Of a DNA stretch of 64,000 bases, positions 1 through 8,234 are shown one piece after another. The notes below the pieces were generated by a model. It did not search any database. It saw only the letters and a list, made by a program, of their open reading frames with translations, and was not told where the DNA came from. The position numbers and the translations under genes are program-made. The first letter of the stretch is position 1, and every line of letters begins with the position of its first letter. Location of the stretch: NCBI RefSeq assembly GCF_002729955.1, contig NZ_PBYA01000058.1:1-64000 (forward strand). Direction: 5' to 3'. The stretch comes from Salinisphaera sp. Lineage in GTDB: Bacteria > Pseudomonadota > Gammaproteobacteria > Nevskiales > Salinisphaeraceae.

Positions 1-1181
1 AGTAGATTGTCGACAATAAGCTGCATACGGTCCCGGTCGGCCGTGATTTCCATGGTTGCGCCCGGCGTGATCACCTCGAGCGTCTTGCCCTCGATCGTAA
101 GCCGCTGACGGGCCACGATTGCCTCGAAGAGCGCGTTCAGGTCGAAGCGCTCGTACTCAAGTTTAGCGTGTTGCTGCTGCCAGGCTGCAAAGTCCAACAG
201 ATTGTCGATGAGTTTGGCCAACTCGATGCTGTTCTGCTGCAGTATTTCGGCCACGTCGGCCTGGGCCGCGTTGAGCTTGCCCACGGTGCCGTCGCGCAGC
301 AGATCGGCGCCTTCGCGGATGCTGGCCAGCGGTGTCTTGAGCTCGTGCGACATATGGCGGATGAACTGCTGCTTTTCGTTTTCTAGGGTGGCCAGCCGGC
401 GGCGCATCCAGTCCAGCCGCGCGCCCAGCGCATCGAGTTCGACGGTGGGCGCGAATACCTTGATTTCCTGTGAGAAATCGCCGTCGCCAAGACGGGTGAC
501 GGCCCCGGAAATCTGGCGCAGCGGGCGGGCGATCACCACCACGAAAAGCGCGGTGAGGGCCAGCGTGCCCGGAATGAGCGCGAACACGCACAGCAGCAGG
601 AAAAAGCGGGCATCGGCGGCCGTGGCCTGTAGACGGGCCAGCTCGCGGTCGATGAACACATTGCCCTGCTGGGTTATGAGGTCGGTCTCACGCTGCATGT
701 CGGTCAGTTCTTCGATCACGCCGCCTACGTCGGCCGGGCGGGCGCGCAGCCGCTCGGCGAGCGCCCGCGCCTGGCGGCGCAGGGTATCGAGGTTCCAGCC
801 CGGCAGGGTGTCGAGCTCTAGCGCGCTGAGCGCGTCGAGCATGGCGTCGAATTCCTGGCTCTGGCGTTCGAAACGCTCCACCAGCTCGTCGCTTTGCAGT
901 ACGCCGTACTGGCGAGCGCTGCGTTCCATGCCCACCAGCAGCGAGCCCAGGCGCTTGCTGTAACGGGTCACTTCCACGCCTTGCAGTACCAGGCGTTCGC
1001 TCTGACCGGTCAGCCGGTCGACATAGGTCACGCCGAAGAGCACCGCCACGATCAGCGGCAGGGCGACCAGGCCGAAACTGCTCAGCAGCAGCCCGGTGAT
1101 CGAACGGGGGCGAAATATCAGGCGGCGCCGACGGTGCTGCTTGCGCGGCGGCTCGGCGACGGCGGAAACGGGACGCGACAT
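1..1181 (-). CDS. Sensor histidine kinase, GlrK/QseE-like (3' end cut by window edge)
   Basis: Membrane histidine kinase of a two-component system, read from ATG at 1181 to the window edge, so about 393 residues are visible and most of the ATPase domain is missing. An arginine-rich cytoplasmic tail precedes a first membrane segment near residues 28-48. A helical periplasmic region follows, then a second membrane segment near 190-212, a HAMP linker and a HisKA domain. The H-box HMSHELKTPLASIREG has the phospho-accepting His279. This H-box and the following dimerisation helix resemble GlrK/QseE, which pairs with the sigma-54 activator GlrR; the partner would lie outside the window. The exact family assignment is inference from motif resemblance. 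It is transcribed divergently from pmbA. Confidence 0.85.
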   Translation of the reverse strand, partial: MSRPVSAVAEPPRKQHRRRRLIFRPRSITGLLLSSFGLVALPLIVAVLFGVTYVDRLTGQSERLVLQGVEVTRYSKRLGSLLVGMERSARQYGVLQSDELVERFERQSQEFDAMLDALSALELDTLPGWNLDTLRRQARALAERLRARPADVGGVIEELTDMQRETDLITQQGNVFIDRELARLQATAADARFFLLLCVFALIPGTLALTALFVVVIARPLRQISGAVTRLGDGDFSQEIKVFAPTVELDALGARLDWMRRRLATLENEKQQFIRHMSHELKTPLASIREGADLLRDGTVGKLNAAQADVAEILQQNSIELAKLIDNLLDFAAWQQQHAKLEYERFDLNALFEAIVARQRLTIEGKTLEVITPGATMEITADRDRMQLIVDNL

Positions 1182-1204
1182 GGGTACAGCATAGCGTGAA
1201 CGAC

Positions 1205-1221
1205 GCCGACGTTGCGTCGGC
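1205..1221. repeat. Inverted repeat between glrK-like gene and pmbA
   Basis: GCCGACG and CGTCGGC form perfect 7-bp arms around a TTG centre in the 95-bp gap between two divergent genes. It could be an operator or a small hairpin in the pmbA leader. No function is assigned. Confidence 0.35.
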
Positions 1222-1276
1222 AGGCCCTGCGGGGCTAACGTCTGGCGCTTGTTTTGCGTCCCGAGAGACCCCCTGC

Positions 1277-2650
1277 ATGACCGGCATTTCTGCAGTCGAT
1301 ACGTCACCCGCTGAAAGCGAGAGCGGCCTGCCACAACTGGCCTGGCTGGAAGCACGCACGCGCGAGTTGCTTGCCGAAGCAGAGCGTCGCGGCGCCGATC
1401 AGGCCGAGGTATCGCTGTCGGCTTCGCGGGCGCTTTCGGTGACCGCCCGAGCGCGCCAGCGTGAATCGGTCGAGCACGAAGGCGATTGCGCGGCGAGCCT
1501 GACCGTTTACTGCGGCCAGCGTAGTGGCAGCGCTTCCACGACCGATCTGACCGGCGACGGGCTGTGCGCCGCCCTCGACCAGGCGCTGACCATCGCCCGC
1601 TTTACCGAAGCCGATACGTTTGCCGGACTCGCCGATGCCGAGCTCATGGCCGGCGAACAGCCCGATCTGTCGCTTTATCATCCCTGGTCGCTGGATGCCG
1701 AGCAGGCGCTGGAAATGGCGCTGGAACTCGAGGCCGCCGCGCTCGATTACGATGAACGTATCGCCCAGACCGAGGGCGCCACGGTCGCCAGTCGCGACGG
1801 TGTAAGCGTCTACGGCAACAGCCACGGCTTCGTCGGCGGCGAGCGCGCCAGCCGCCATGCGCTCAGTTGCCAGCCGCTGGCCCGCGGCGATGCCGGCATG
1901 CAGCGGGAGGTCGCCTTCTCGCAGGCGCGCCACGTTGATGATCTGCAGGCTGTCACGGACGTCGGACGCCTCGCCGCCGAGCGCGCGGTGTCAAGGCTTG
2001 GCGCCCGCACACCGCCGACCACCACGGCATCGGTGCTGTTCACGCCGCGCGTGGCACGGGGGCTGTGGGGACATCTCATCAGCGCGATCAGCGGCGGCGC
2101 GCTCTATCGCAATGCCAGTTTCCTCAAGGATCGGATCGATGAATCGATCGCGGTCGATGCGCTGACGCTGAGCCAGCATCCACACCGGCCGCGTGGGCTG
2201 GCCAGTGCGGCCTTCGATGGCGACGGCGTGGCCACCGCCGAGCGCACGCTGGTTGAGCGCGGCGTGCTGCGGGGCTATGTGCTCTCGGCTTATACCGCCC
2301 GCCGCCTGGGCCTGGCCTCGACCGGCAACGCCGGCGGCGTGTTCAACCTCGACGTGGCCCCCGGCACGGATGATTTCGACGCGCTCGTCGCCGGCATGGG
2401 GCGCGGGCTGGTGGTGACCGAACTCATGGGCCAGGGCGTCAACCTCGTCAACGGCGATTACTCGCGCGGCGCGGCCGGTTTCTGGGTCGAGAACGGCGAG
2501 ATCGCCTATCCGGTCGAGAACGCCACGATCGCCGGCAATCTGGCCGAGATGTACCAGGGTATCGACGCCCTTGGCAGCGATGTCGATTTCGGCGCGGCCC
2601 TGCGTACGCCGTCGGTGTTGATCGGGTCGATGACGATCGCCGGGCAGTGA
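1277..2650 (+). CDS. pmbA: PmbA/TldE, metalloprotease-like modulator of the TldD/TldE pair
   Basis: A 457-residue protein of the PmbA/TldD family; E. coli PmbA has 450 residues. In that family TldD and TldE (PmbA) form a cytoplasmic protease that matures peptides such as microcin B17 and degrades CcdA. Typical features include the N-terminal stretch on coding for self-modification of small substrates and the glycine-rich C-terminal half with GNAGGVFNLDV and MGQGVNLVNGDYSRGAAGF. The frame is open upstream to 1196, but those residues look like non-coding sequence, so ATG 1277 was chosen. The usual neighbour yjgA/darP and the partner tldD are not in the window. Confidence 0.92.
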   Translation: MTGISAVDTSPAESESGLPQLAWLEARTRELLAEAERRGADQAEVSLSASRALSVTARARQRESVEHEGDCAASLTVYCGQRSGSASTTDLTGDGLCAALDQALTIARFTEADTFAGLADAELMAGEQPDLSLYHPWSLDAEQALEMALELEAAALDYDERIAQTEGATVASRDGVSVYGNSHGFVGGERASRHALSCQPLARGDAGMQREVAFSQARHVDDLQAVTDVGRLAAERAVSRLGARTPPTTTASVLFTPRVARGLWGHLISAISGGALYRNASFLKDRIDESIAVDALTLSQHPHRPRGLASAAFDGDGVATAERTLVERGVLRGYVLSAYTARRLGLASTGNAGGVFNLDVAPGTDDFDALVAGMGRGLVVTELMGQGVNLVNGDYSRGAAGFWVENGEIAYPVENATIAGNLAEMYQGIDALGSDVDFGAALRTPSVLIGSMTIAGQ

Positions 2651-2825
2651 TTCGGTCTCGTGTTCGTCTGACAGTCCGCAAATGAACGCGAAGACACGCA
2701 AATAAGGCGGTCGCTAGGGTTGGTTCGGGCTTCGCATCGTAAGCCGGCAGGCAAGCGCCGCCGAGCATCCGGGTCGAATCGCGTACAGGGGTGCCATTCT
2801 TTGCGGGATGACGCTTCGCTACGCC

Positions 2826-2851
2826 GGCCGACTGGCCGACTGGCCGACTGG
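2826..2851. repeat. 8-bp tandem repeat (GGCCGACT x3)
   Basis: Three perfect head-to-tail copies of GGCCGACT followed by a partial GG, inside the gene-free region downstream of pmbA. It is a potential slippage site with no visible coding role. Confidence 0.7.
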
Positions 2852-2939
2852 ATCAATTGCGGTCGAATTGTCCGCAAATGAACGCGATGTGGCTAGGCAG
2901 ATAGATCAGGGGCAAGTGACCCCTGCTACACGCGCGGTC

Positions 2940-2964
2940 GTACATACCCAAGAACGGGTTGTAC
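2940..2964. repeat. Imperfect hairpin in repeat-rich spacer
   Basis: GTACATACCC and GGGTTGTAC pair with one bulged base around an AAGAAC loop. There is no adjacent T-run, so it is not a typical intrinsic terminator. Confidence 0.4.
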
Positions 2965-3177
2965 AAGGCGAGTTTGCTAGGTGTTTCTCATTTGCGCTTT
3001 TCGCGTTCATTTGCGGACTTTTTCCTTCTGGCCGAAGACCGCAAGCCAATACGCAATTGCCGGATTGGCGGCTTGAAGCACTCAGGTCGAATCTTCGACA
3101 GGCGCTGCGGTAATGACGCGATTACGCTGCGCTCATCCAACTCACGAGGCGCTCATTCGAGCGACGAGGCCGGCCCG

Positions 3178-4542
3178 TTAGCGCAGCAGAAACAGTGTGC
3201 CCAGGCCGAGGAAGGCGCCGAAGCCGATGACGTCGGTGATGGTGGTCAGCACCACCGAGCCCGCCAGCGCCGGGTCGATGCCCATCTTCTTCATGGCCAG
3301 CGGAATGGCTACGCCGGCGATGGCGGCGCCGATCTGATTGATAATCAGCGCCACGGCGATGATCACGCCCAGGGTGGGGTTGCCGAACCAGACCTGTGCG
3401 ACCACGCCGACCACCGCGCCCCAGAGGATGCCGTTGATCACGGCCACCGCCAGTTCCTTGATTAACAGCGTCTTGGCGTTGCCGAAGCCGATCTGGCCGA
3501 GTGACAGGCCGCGAATCATGAGCGTGAGCGTCTGCGAGCCGCCGATACCGCCCATGCTGGCTACGATCGGCATGAGTACGGCCAATGCCACCACCTGCGA
3601 CAGGGTGGCTTCGAACAGGCCGACCACCTGGGCCGCCAGAAACGCGGTGAGCAGGTTCGCGCCCAGCCAGGTGGCGCGTCGGCGCGCGCTACGCGCGATC
3701 GGTGCGAAGACGTCTTCTTCCTCGTCGAGGCCGGCCATGCTCATGATCGAATGCTCGGCCTCGTCGCGGATCACGTCCACCACGTCGTCGATGGTGATCC
3801 GGCCGACCAGCTTTTCGTTTTCGTCGACCACCGGCGCCGAGATCAGGTCGAGGTCCTGAAAGCGCTTGGCGACCTGGGCGGCGGACATATCGACCGGCAG
3901 GGCTTCGATATCGGTGTTCATCACCTCGGAGACGTCACGCTCGGGGTCGAGCGTGAGCAGCTTGGCCAGTGTGAGCATGCCCAGATAGCGGCCGTAGCGC
4001 GAAATCACGAACAGCGATTCGGTATCGTCGGGCAGGGTGCCGCGCTGCTGCAGATAGCGGCGTACGACATCCAGCGACACGTCCGGGCGGACGGTGATGG
4101 TGTCGTTGTTCATCAGGCCGCCGGCCGAATCCGAAGGATAGGACAGCACCGCTTCCAGGCGTTCGCGATTGTCTAGGTCCATCGTATGCAGGACTTCGCG
4201 GGTGACCTGCTCGGGCAGGTCCTCAATGAGATCCGCGAGGTCGTCGATCGGCATGCCTTCGGTGGCCGCCAGCAGCACATCGTCGTCGAGGGCGTCGATG
4301 AGTTCGGCGCGCACCTCGTCGTTGACGTGCAGCAGCGTTTCGCCGTGATCGTCTTCGGGAACGAGTCGCCAGACCAGCTCGCGCTTGGTGCGCGGGATCG
4401 ATTCCAGCAGCAGCCCGATTTCCGCCGGGGAGAGCGAATGCAGCATCGGCTTGAGCCGACGCATGCGCCCGGATTCCAGCGCCTCGTTTAGATGCGCGAG
4501 CCGCGATTCCATCTGATTTTCAGTGGTCTTGGCGTCGCTCAT
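3178..4542 (-). CDS. mgtE: Magnesium transporter MgtE
   Basis: A 454-residue magnesium channel of the MgtE family, of usual length. The order is an N-terminal helical MgtE_N domain (about residues 20-130), a CBS pair (about 135-260) that senses cytosolic Mg2+, and a C-terminal membrane domain of five segments. The pore-region stretch ASMGGIGGSQTLTLMIRGL is clear. Start ATG 4542 (MSDAKTTENQ) was preferred over an in-frame codon 36 bp upstream that would add a non-conserved extension. It is the last gene of the block running from kdsD, 204 bp after ptsI, and could also have its own promoter. Confidence 0.95.
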   Translation of the reverse strand: MSDAKTTENQMESRLAHLNEALESGRMRRLKPMLHSLSPAEIGLLLESIPRTKRELVWRLVPEDDHGETLLHVNDEVRAELIDALDDDVLLAATEGMPIDDLADLIEDLPEQVTREVLHTMDLDNRERLEAVLSYPSDSAGGLMNNDTITVRPDVSLDVVRRYLQQRGTLPDDTESLFVISRYGRYLGMLTLAKLLTLDPERDVSEVMNTDIEALPVDMSAAQVAKRFQDLDLISAPVVDENEKLVGRITIDDVVDVIRDEAEHSIMSMAGLDEEEDVFAPIARSARRRATWLGANLLTAFLAAQVVGLFEATLSQVVALAVLMPIVASMGGIGGSQTLTLMIRGLSLGQIGFGNAKTLLIKELAVAVINGILWGAVVGVVAQVWFGNPTLGVIIAVALIINQIGAAIAGVAIPLAMKKMGIDPALAGSVVLTTITDVIGFGAFLGLGTLFLLR

Positions 4543-4568
4543 CGCAGCGCATGCTCGAATCGTTGGGT

Positions 4569-4584
4569 GGTATTTCAAAATACC
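4569..4584. promoter_or_regulatory. AT-rich palindrome upstream of mgtE
   Basis: GGTATTT-CA-AAATACC forms perfect 7-bp arms 27 bp upstream of the mgtE start, in an unusually AT-rich pocket. It could be a repressor operator or a leader hairpin. No known regulator site is recognised. Confidence 0.35.
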
Positions 4585-4746
4585 AGAAAAATATGGATTT
4601 TCCTGCGCTTTTTTTGATGCTAGCCCGTGGGCGGCGCCCCTGGGGCCTCGGGGTTGCCAGCGTGGCTGACCCGGTTCAGCTTAACCGGGCTCTGTTTAAA
4701 GGCGACGACGCCTGTGCGGCCGTGGCACGGCGTGTCAGCGTCTGGT

Positions 4747-6486
4747 TTACCCCACGAGCTGGCGGCTGAGCGTCTCCAGGGCTTCCCGATAGGCCTGGGA
4801 ATCGGTCAGCGCCAGGATTTCACGGGTACGCGTTTTCAGCGCGTCGACGTCGGCGTTCATGATCGCGCGCTTGACCTCGAGCACGCTGGCCGGATGCATG
4901 GAGAATTCGGTGAGTCCGAGTCCGAGCAGCAGGGCGGTGTAGCGCTTGTCCGAGGCCATTTCGCCGCACATCGACACGCTGATGCCCGCCGCGTCCCCGG
5001 CTTCGATGGTCATGCGGATGAGCTGGAGCACGGCCGGGTGCAGCGGGTCGTAGAGGTAGTTGATCTCGTCGTCGATACGATCCATGGCCAGCGTGTACTG
5101 GATGAGATCGTTGGTACCCAGCGAGAAGAAATCGCAGTACTGGGCCAGCAGCGGCGCGGCCAGGGCCGCGGCCGGCACCTCGATCATCGCACCAACCTGC
5201 AGCTGGGCATCGAAGTCCAGGCCGTCGCGCCGGAGCTCGCTTTTGAGCTCGTCGATGAGGTGGTGGGTCTGACGCATTTCCTGAATGTTCGAGACCATGG
5301 GCAGCATGATGCGTAGATCGCCTTCCGCCGAGGCGCGCAGCAGCGCCCGCAGCTGGGTGCGAAACAGGTCGGTTTCCTTCAGGCACAGACGAATGGCGCG
5401 CAGGCCCAGCGCCGGATTGCTCGAGGTCTTGCCGGCGTTGCGACCCACCGTCTTGTCGGCGCCCAGATCGAGGGTTCGAATGGTGACCGGGCCGTCCACC
5501 GAGCGCAGCACGCGCCGGTAGGCGGCCAGCTGTTCCTCTTCGCCGGGCGTTTCGTCGCGGTTCATGTAGAGGAATTCGGTGCGATACAGGCCCACGCCTT
5601 CGGCACCCACTTCGGCGGCGTCGGCGCTGTCGTCGGGCAGTTCGACGTTGGCCAGCATGCGTACGCGCACGCCGTCGGTGGAGACCGCCGGCTCGTCGCG
5701 CAGCATGCCGAGCATGCGCCGGTAGCGTGCGTCGCGTTTCTGGCGATGGCGATAGAACTCGAGCGCGGCCTCGTCCGGGCCGGCGAGCACGTGCCCCGCT
5801 TCGCCATCGACCACGACGGTCTCGTCGTCGAGCAGCAGGCGCCGGGCGTTGTGCATGCCCACGATCGCGGGAATGCGCAGACTGCGCGCCAGAATGGCCG
5901 AGTGCGACAGCGGCCCGCCGTGTTCGGTGACAAAGGCGGCCACGCCTTGCTGGTGCAACAGGATGATATCGGCCGGGGTGAGCTCGTCGGCCACGATCAC
6001 CGGCGGCGGTGCATCCGGGGCTTCCCGCGTTTCGATGGTGCGTTCCTGCTTGAGCAGAATCCGCTGGATACGGGCGGTTACATGGGCGACGTCGTCGCGC
6101 CGGGTGCGCAGATAGCTGTCGTCCATCTGGTCGAACACCGCGGTGAGGTGTTCGGCCTGCATCTTGAGCGCGGCTTCGGCGTTGCAGTGGTGCTCGCCAA
6201 TCAACGCACAGACCGTATCGGTGAGGGCGCTGTCCTGCATCATCAGCAGATGCGTTTCGATAAACGCGCCGATTTCCGAAGGCGCGTTGGCCGGAATCTG
6301 TTCACGAATGTCGGCGAGCTGGTCGCGTGCATCTTCGAGCGCGCTTTGAAAACGCGCGATCTCGGCTTCGACGTGGTCCGGCGAGATCGAATATTCGGGG
6401 ATATCCAGATCGGTACCGTGCACGCGATGCACTGCGCCGATGGCCACGCCCCGCGATACCCCGATGGCCGCCAGCCATAGGCTCAT
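4747..6486 (-). CDS. ptsI: PTS enzyme I (PEP-protein phosphotransferase)
   Basis: Cytoplasmic enzyme I transfers phosphate from PEP to HPr. At 579 residues it is the plain PtsI form, without the N-terminal GAF domain of the nitrogen-type PtsP. The phosphohistidine loop reads GGPLSHSAI with His195, and the PEP-binding barrel motifs (MLPMVSNIQE, LGTNDLIQY, CGEMA) are intact. It lies 37 bp downstream of the HPr gene in the same direction. No EIIB/EIIC permease gene is in the window, so the relay probably has regulatory targets (EIIA, PtsN, HprK) rather than sugar uptake here; that last point is inference. Confidence 0.95.
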   Translation of the reverse strand: MSLWLAAIGVSRGVAIGAVHRVHGTDLDIPEYSISPDHVEAEIARFQSALEDARDQLADIREQIPANAPSEIGAFIETHLLMMQDSALTDTVCALIGEHHCNAEAALKMQAEHLTAVFDQMDDSYLRTRRDDVAHVTARIQRILLKQERTIETREAPDAPPPVIVADELTPADIILLHQQGVAAFVTEHGGPLSHSAILARSLRIPAIVGMHNARRLLLDDETVVVDGEAGHVLAGPDEAALEFYRHRQKRDARYRRMLGMLRDEPAVSTDGVRVRMLANVELPDDSADAAEVGAEGVGLYRTEFLYMNRDETPGEEEQLAAYRRVLRSVDGPVTIRTLDLGADKTVGRNAGKTSSNPALGLRAIRLCLKETDLFRTQLRALLRASAEGDLRIMLPMVSNIQEMRQTHHLIDELKSELRRDGLDFDAQLQVGAMIEVPAAALAAPLLAQYCDFFSLGTNDLIQYTLAMDRIDDEINYLYDPLHPAVLQLIRMTIEAGDAAGISVSMCGEMASDKRYTALLLGLGLTEFSMHPASVLEVKRAIMNADVDALKTRTREILALTDSQAYREALETLSRQLVG

Positions 6487-6523
6487 GTGTTGGCCCGGTT
6501 GTGTGGGCGTGGTTCGATCACGG

Positions 6524-6793
6524 CTACTGGCCTTCGCCGAAGCGATCGCGCACCAGTTCGTCGAGCGCGTCGAGCGCGGCTTCGGCGTCGTCGCCCTCGG
6601 CGGTGACTTCGATACGCGAGCCGCGGGCGGCCGCCAGCATCATCACGCCCATGATCGACTTGCCCGATACCTCGCGGCCGTCCTTGGAGACCCGGATGTC
6701 GGCGTCATACTGAGAGGCGACGGTAACGAACTTGCTGGCCGCGCGCGCATGCAGACCGAGCTTGTTGACGATGGCGAGTTCACGGGTGGGCAT
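6524..6793 (-). CDS. ptsH: Phosphocarrier protein HPr
   Basis: An 89-residue HPr carrying both regulatory phosphorylation sites. His15 lies in KLGLHARAA, the EI-dependent site. Ser46 lies in GKSIMGVM, the site modified by HPr kinase/phosphorylase. Retention of Ser46 fits the hprK gene upstream in the same cluster. It sits between an EIIA gene and ptsI, with gaps of about 40 bp on each side. Confidence 0.95.
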   Translation of the reverse strand: MPTRELAIVNKLGLHARAASKFVTVASQYDADIRVSKDGREVSGKSIMGVMMLAAARGSRIEVTAEGDDAEAALDALDELVRDRFGEGQ

Positions 6794-6835
6794 AACGAGG
6801 GTTGTCGTGTCGATTGAAAACGAATGGGTGAAGGA

Positions 6836-7234
6836 TCAGCGCTCGGATTGAGACGGGCAGGCCATGACGCCGGCTCGCCCGGCCTCGATGGCCGAAGCGG
6901 CCAGGTCGTCGAGCGCGAGCTGCGGGTAATTGTAAACGCGCACCAGCATCGACAGGTTGATGCCGGCGACCACGCGCGCGCCGTACTGGCCCGCCGCGCG
7001 AGTGGCGATATTGCTGGGGGTGGAGCCGAAGGCGTCGGTGATGATCAGCACGCCGTCACCTTCGTCCAGGCGCTCGAGCGCGGCATGCGCGGCGTCGCTG
7101 CGTTCGTCCGGGTCGTCGTGGCGATGAACCTCGAGGACTTCGGTCGGCCGCGACAGTTCACCGATCATGCCGGTGACCGTATCCACGAAATGCGCGCCGA
7201 GCCGGCCGTGGGTGATCAGCAATACCCCGATCAC
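6836..7234 (-). CDS. PTS EIIA component, mannose family
   Basis: A 132-residue stand-alone EIIA of the mannose/fructose family. The phosphohistidine is His9 in the N-terminal strand LLITHG, and ITDAFGSTPSNIA is a family motif. Stand-alone EIIA-Man proteins in proteobacteria that lack permeases usually act as regulatory end points of the HPr relay. The start is GTG at 7234. It lies 24 bp downstream of rapZ. Its regulated partner cannot be read from the sequence. Confidence 0.88.
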   Translation of the reverse strand: MIGVLLITHGRLGAHFVDTVTGMIGELSRPTEVLEVHRHDDPDERSDAAHAALERLDEGDGVLIITDAFGSTPSNIATRAAGQYGARVVAGINLSMLVRVYNYPQLALDDLAASAIEAGRAGVMACPSQSER

Positions 7235-7258
7235 GGGCGCGTCTCGGTTACGAAAAAG

Positions 7259-8116
7259 CTAGTGCAGTTCATTGTGTCTTACCAGCGTCTGGGCATAGGT
7301 TTCACGCAGGCGGCGAGCCAGCTGTTCGACGATATAGACCGAGCGATGCTTGCCGCCCGTGCAGCCGACCGCAATCGTGACATAGGCTCGGTTTTCGCGC
7401 GCGAAATCGGGTAGCCAGCGGCTCACGAAGCCGTGGATATCGTCGAGCATGGCGCGGGTCTGCGGCTGTGCTTCGAGGTGCTCGGCCACCGGTGCGTCCT
7501 GCCCGGTAAGCGCGCGCAGTTCGGGTACCCAGTGCGGGTTGAGCAGGCAGCGCACGTCGAAGACGAAGTCCACGGCCTGGGGCAGCCCGTACTTGAAGCC
7601 GAACGACTGCAGCAGAATCGACATCTCGCCGCTCGCACCGCCTTCGACCCGGTTGCGGATGATATCGCGCAGCTGGTGAATATTGGTATGGCTGGTATCG
7701 ATCGAGACATCGGCGCTGTCGGCGATGGGGGCCAGCAGCTTGCGATCGGTATGCACCGCGTCGATCAGCGAGGTCTGCTCGTCGGTGAGCGGATGCTTGC
7801 GCCGCGTTTCCGAATAGCGGCGCAGGATCGTATCCGTATCCGCATGCAGATAGATGACCTCGATCTCGATGCCGCCCTCGCGCAACGACTGGATACGGTC
7901 GCGAAAGCCGGCGATTTCGCCGCGCCGCGAACGCGAGTCGATGCCCACGGCGAGGCGGTCGAAATCCAGCCCCTCGCTGTTGAGCGTATCCGCCGACACC
8001 CCGCTGAGCAGTCCCAGCGGCAGGTTGTCGATACAGTAATAGCCCAGGTCTTCGAGCATGTGCAGCGCGACCGACTTACCCGACCCCGCCAGACCGCTCA
8101 CCACGATCAGTCGCAT
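7259..8116 (-). CDS. rapZ: RNase adapter RapZ
   Basis: A 285-residue P-loop protein of the RapZ/YvcJ family, equal in length to E. coli RapZ (284). In enterobacteria it binds the GlmZ and GlmY sRNAs, directs RNase E cleavage and so sets glucosamine-6-phosphate synthase levels. The Walker A GLAGSGKS is at residues 8-15, and the conserved C-terminal domain includes SFGFKYGLP, FDVRCLLNPHW and GCTGGKHRSV. A good ribosome site (GAAGGTGAG) precedes ATG 8116. Its place next to ptsN and HPr genes matches the conserved rpoN cluster. Whether GlmZ-type sRNAs exist in this organism is unknown. Confidence 0.94.
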   Translation of the reverse strand: MRLIVVSGLAGSGKSVALHMLEDLGYYCIDNLPLGLLSGVSADTLNSEGLDFDRLAVGIDSRSRRGEIAGFRDRIQSLREGGIEIEVIYLHADTDTILRRYSETRRKHPLTDEQTSLIDAVHTDRKLLAPIADSADVSIDTSHTNIHQLRDIIRNRVEGGASGEMSILLQSFGFKYGLPQAVDFVFDVRCLLNPHWVPELRALTGQDAPVAEHLEAQPQTRAMLDDIHGFVSRWLPDFARENRAYVTIAVGCTGGKHRSVYIVEQLARRLRETYAQTLVRHNELH

Positions 8117-8234
8117 GACTCACCTTCAGGTTTGAATACGCTTGCTACGCCGTTGTGCCGTATTGTGGCCAACATCGTGTCCGGCTGCGAGGGTAGAGTG
8201 GGTTTGCGCCCCCCGGATGACCCCGGCGCGTCGC

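Larger units (their letters stand above)
2651..3177. repeat. Gene-free stretch with three copies of a decamer-based repeat
   Basis: I see no convincing gene here. A motif beginning GTCCGCAAATGAACGCG occurs at 2674-2692 and 2870-2887 in direct orientation and at 3000-3018 inverted. The first copy continues as three imperfect decamers (CGCAAATGAA, CGCGAAGACA, CGCAAATAAG), and the inverted copy extends to about 2989 with the same periodic CGCAAAT units. Other structure includes an 8-bp tandem repeat at 2826-2851 and a bulged hairpin at 2940-2964. It looks like an accumulation site for dispersed intergenic repeats. Confidence 0.7.

Noticed and set aside
1184-1195. TATGCT -10-like box directly upstream of the glrK-like gene on the minus strand
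   Set aside because: It lies about 6 bp before the start codon, so transcription would begin inside the gene; no -35 match is convincing.
2808-3113. A 101-codon plus-strand frame in the spacer downstream of pmbA
   Set aside because: It runs across two copies of the repeat motif and a tandem repeat, has no ribosome site and no recognisable domain.
4551-4769. A 72-codon plus-strand frame between mgtE and ptsI
   Set aside because: It spans the mgtE leader palindrome and the end of ptsI antisense, and shows no homology-like motif.
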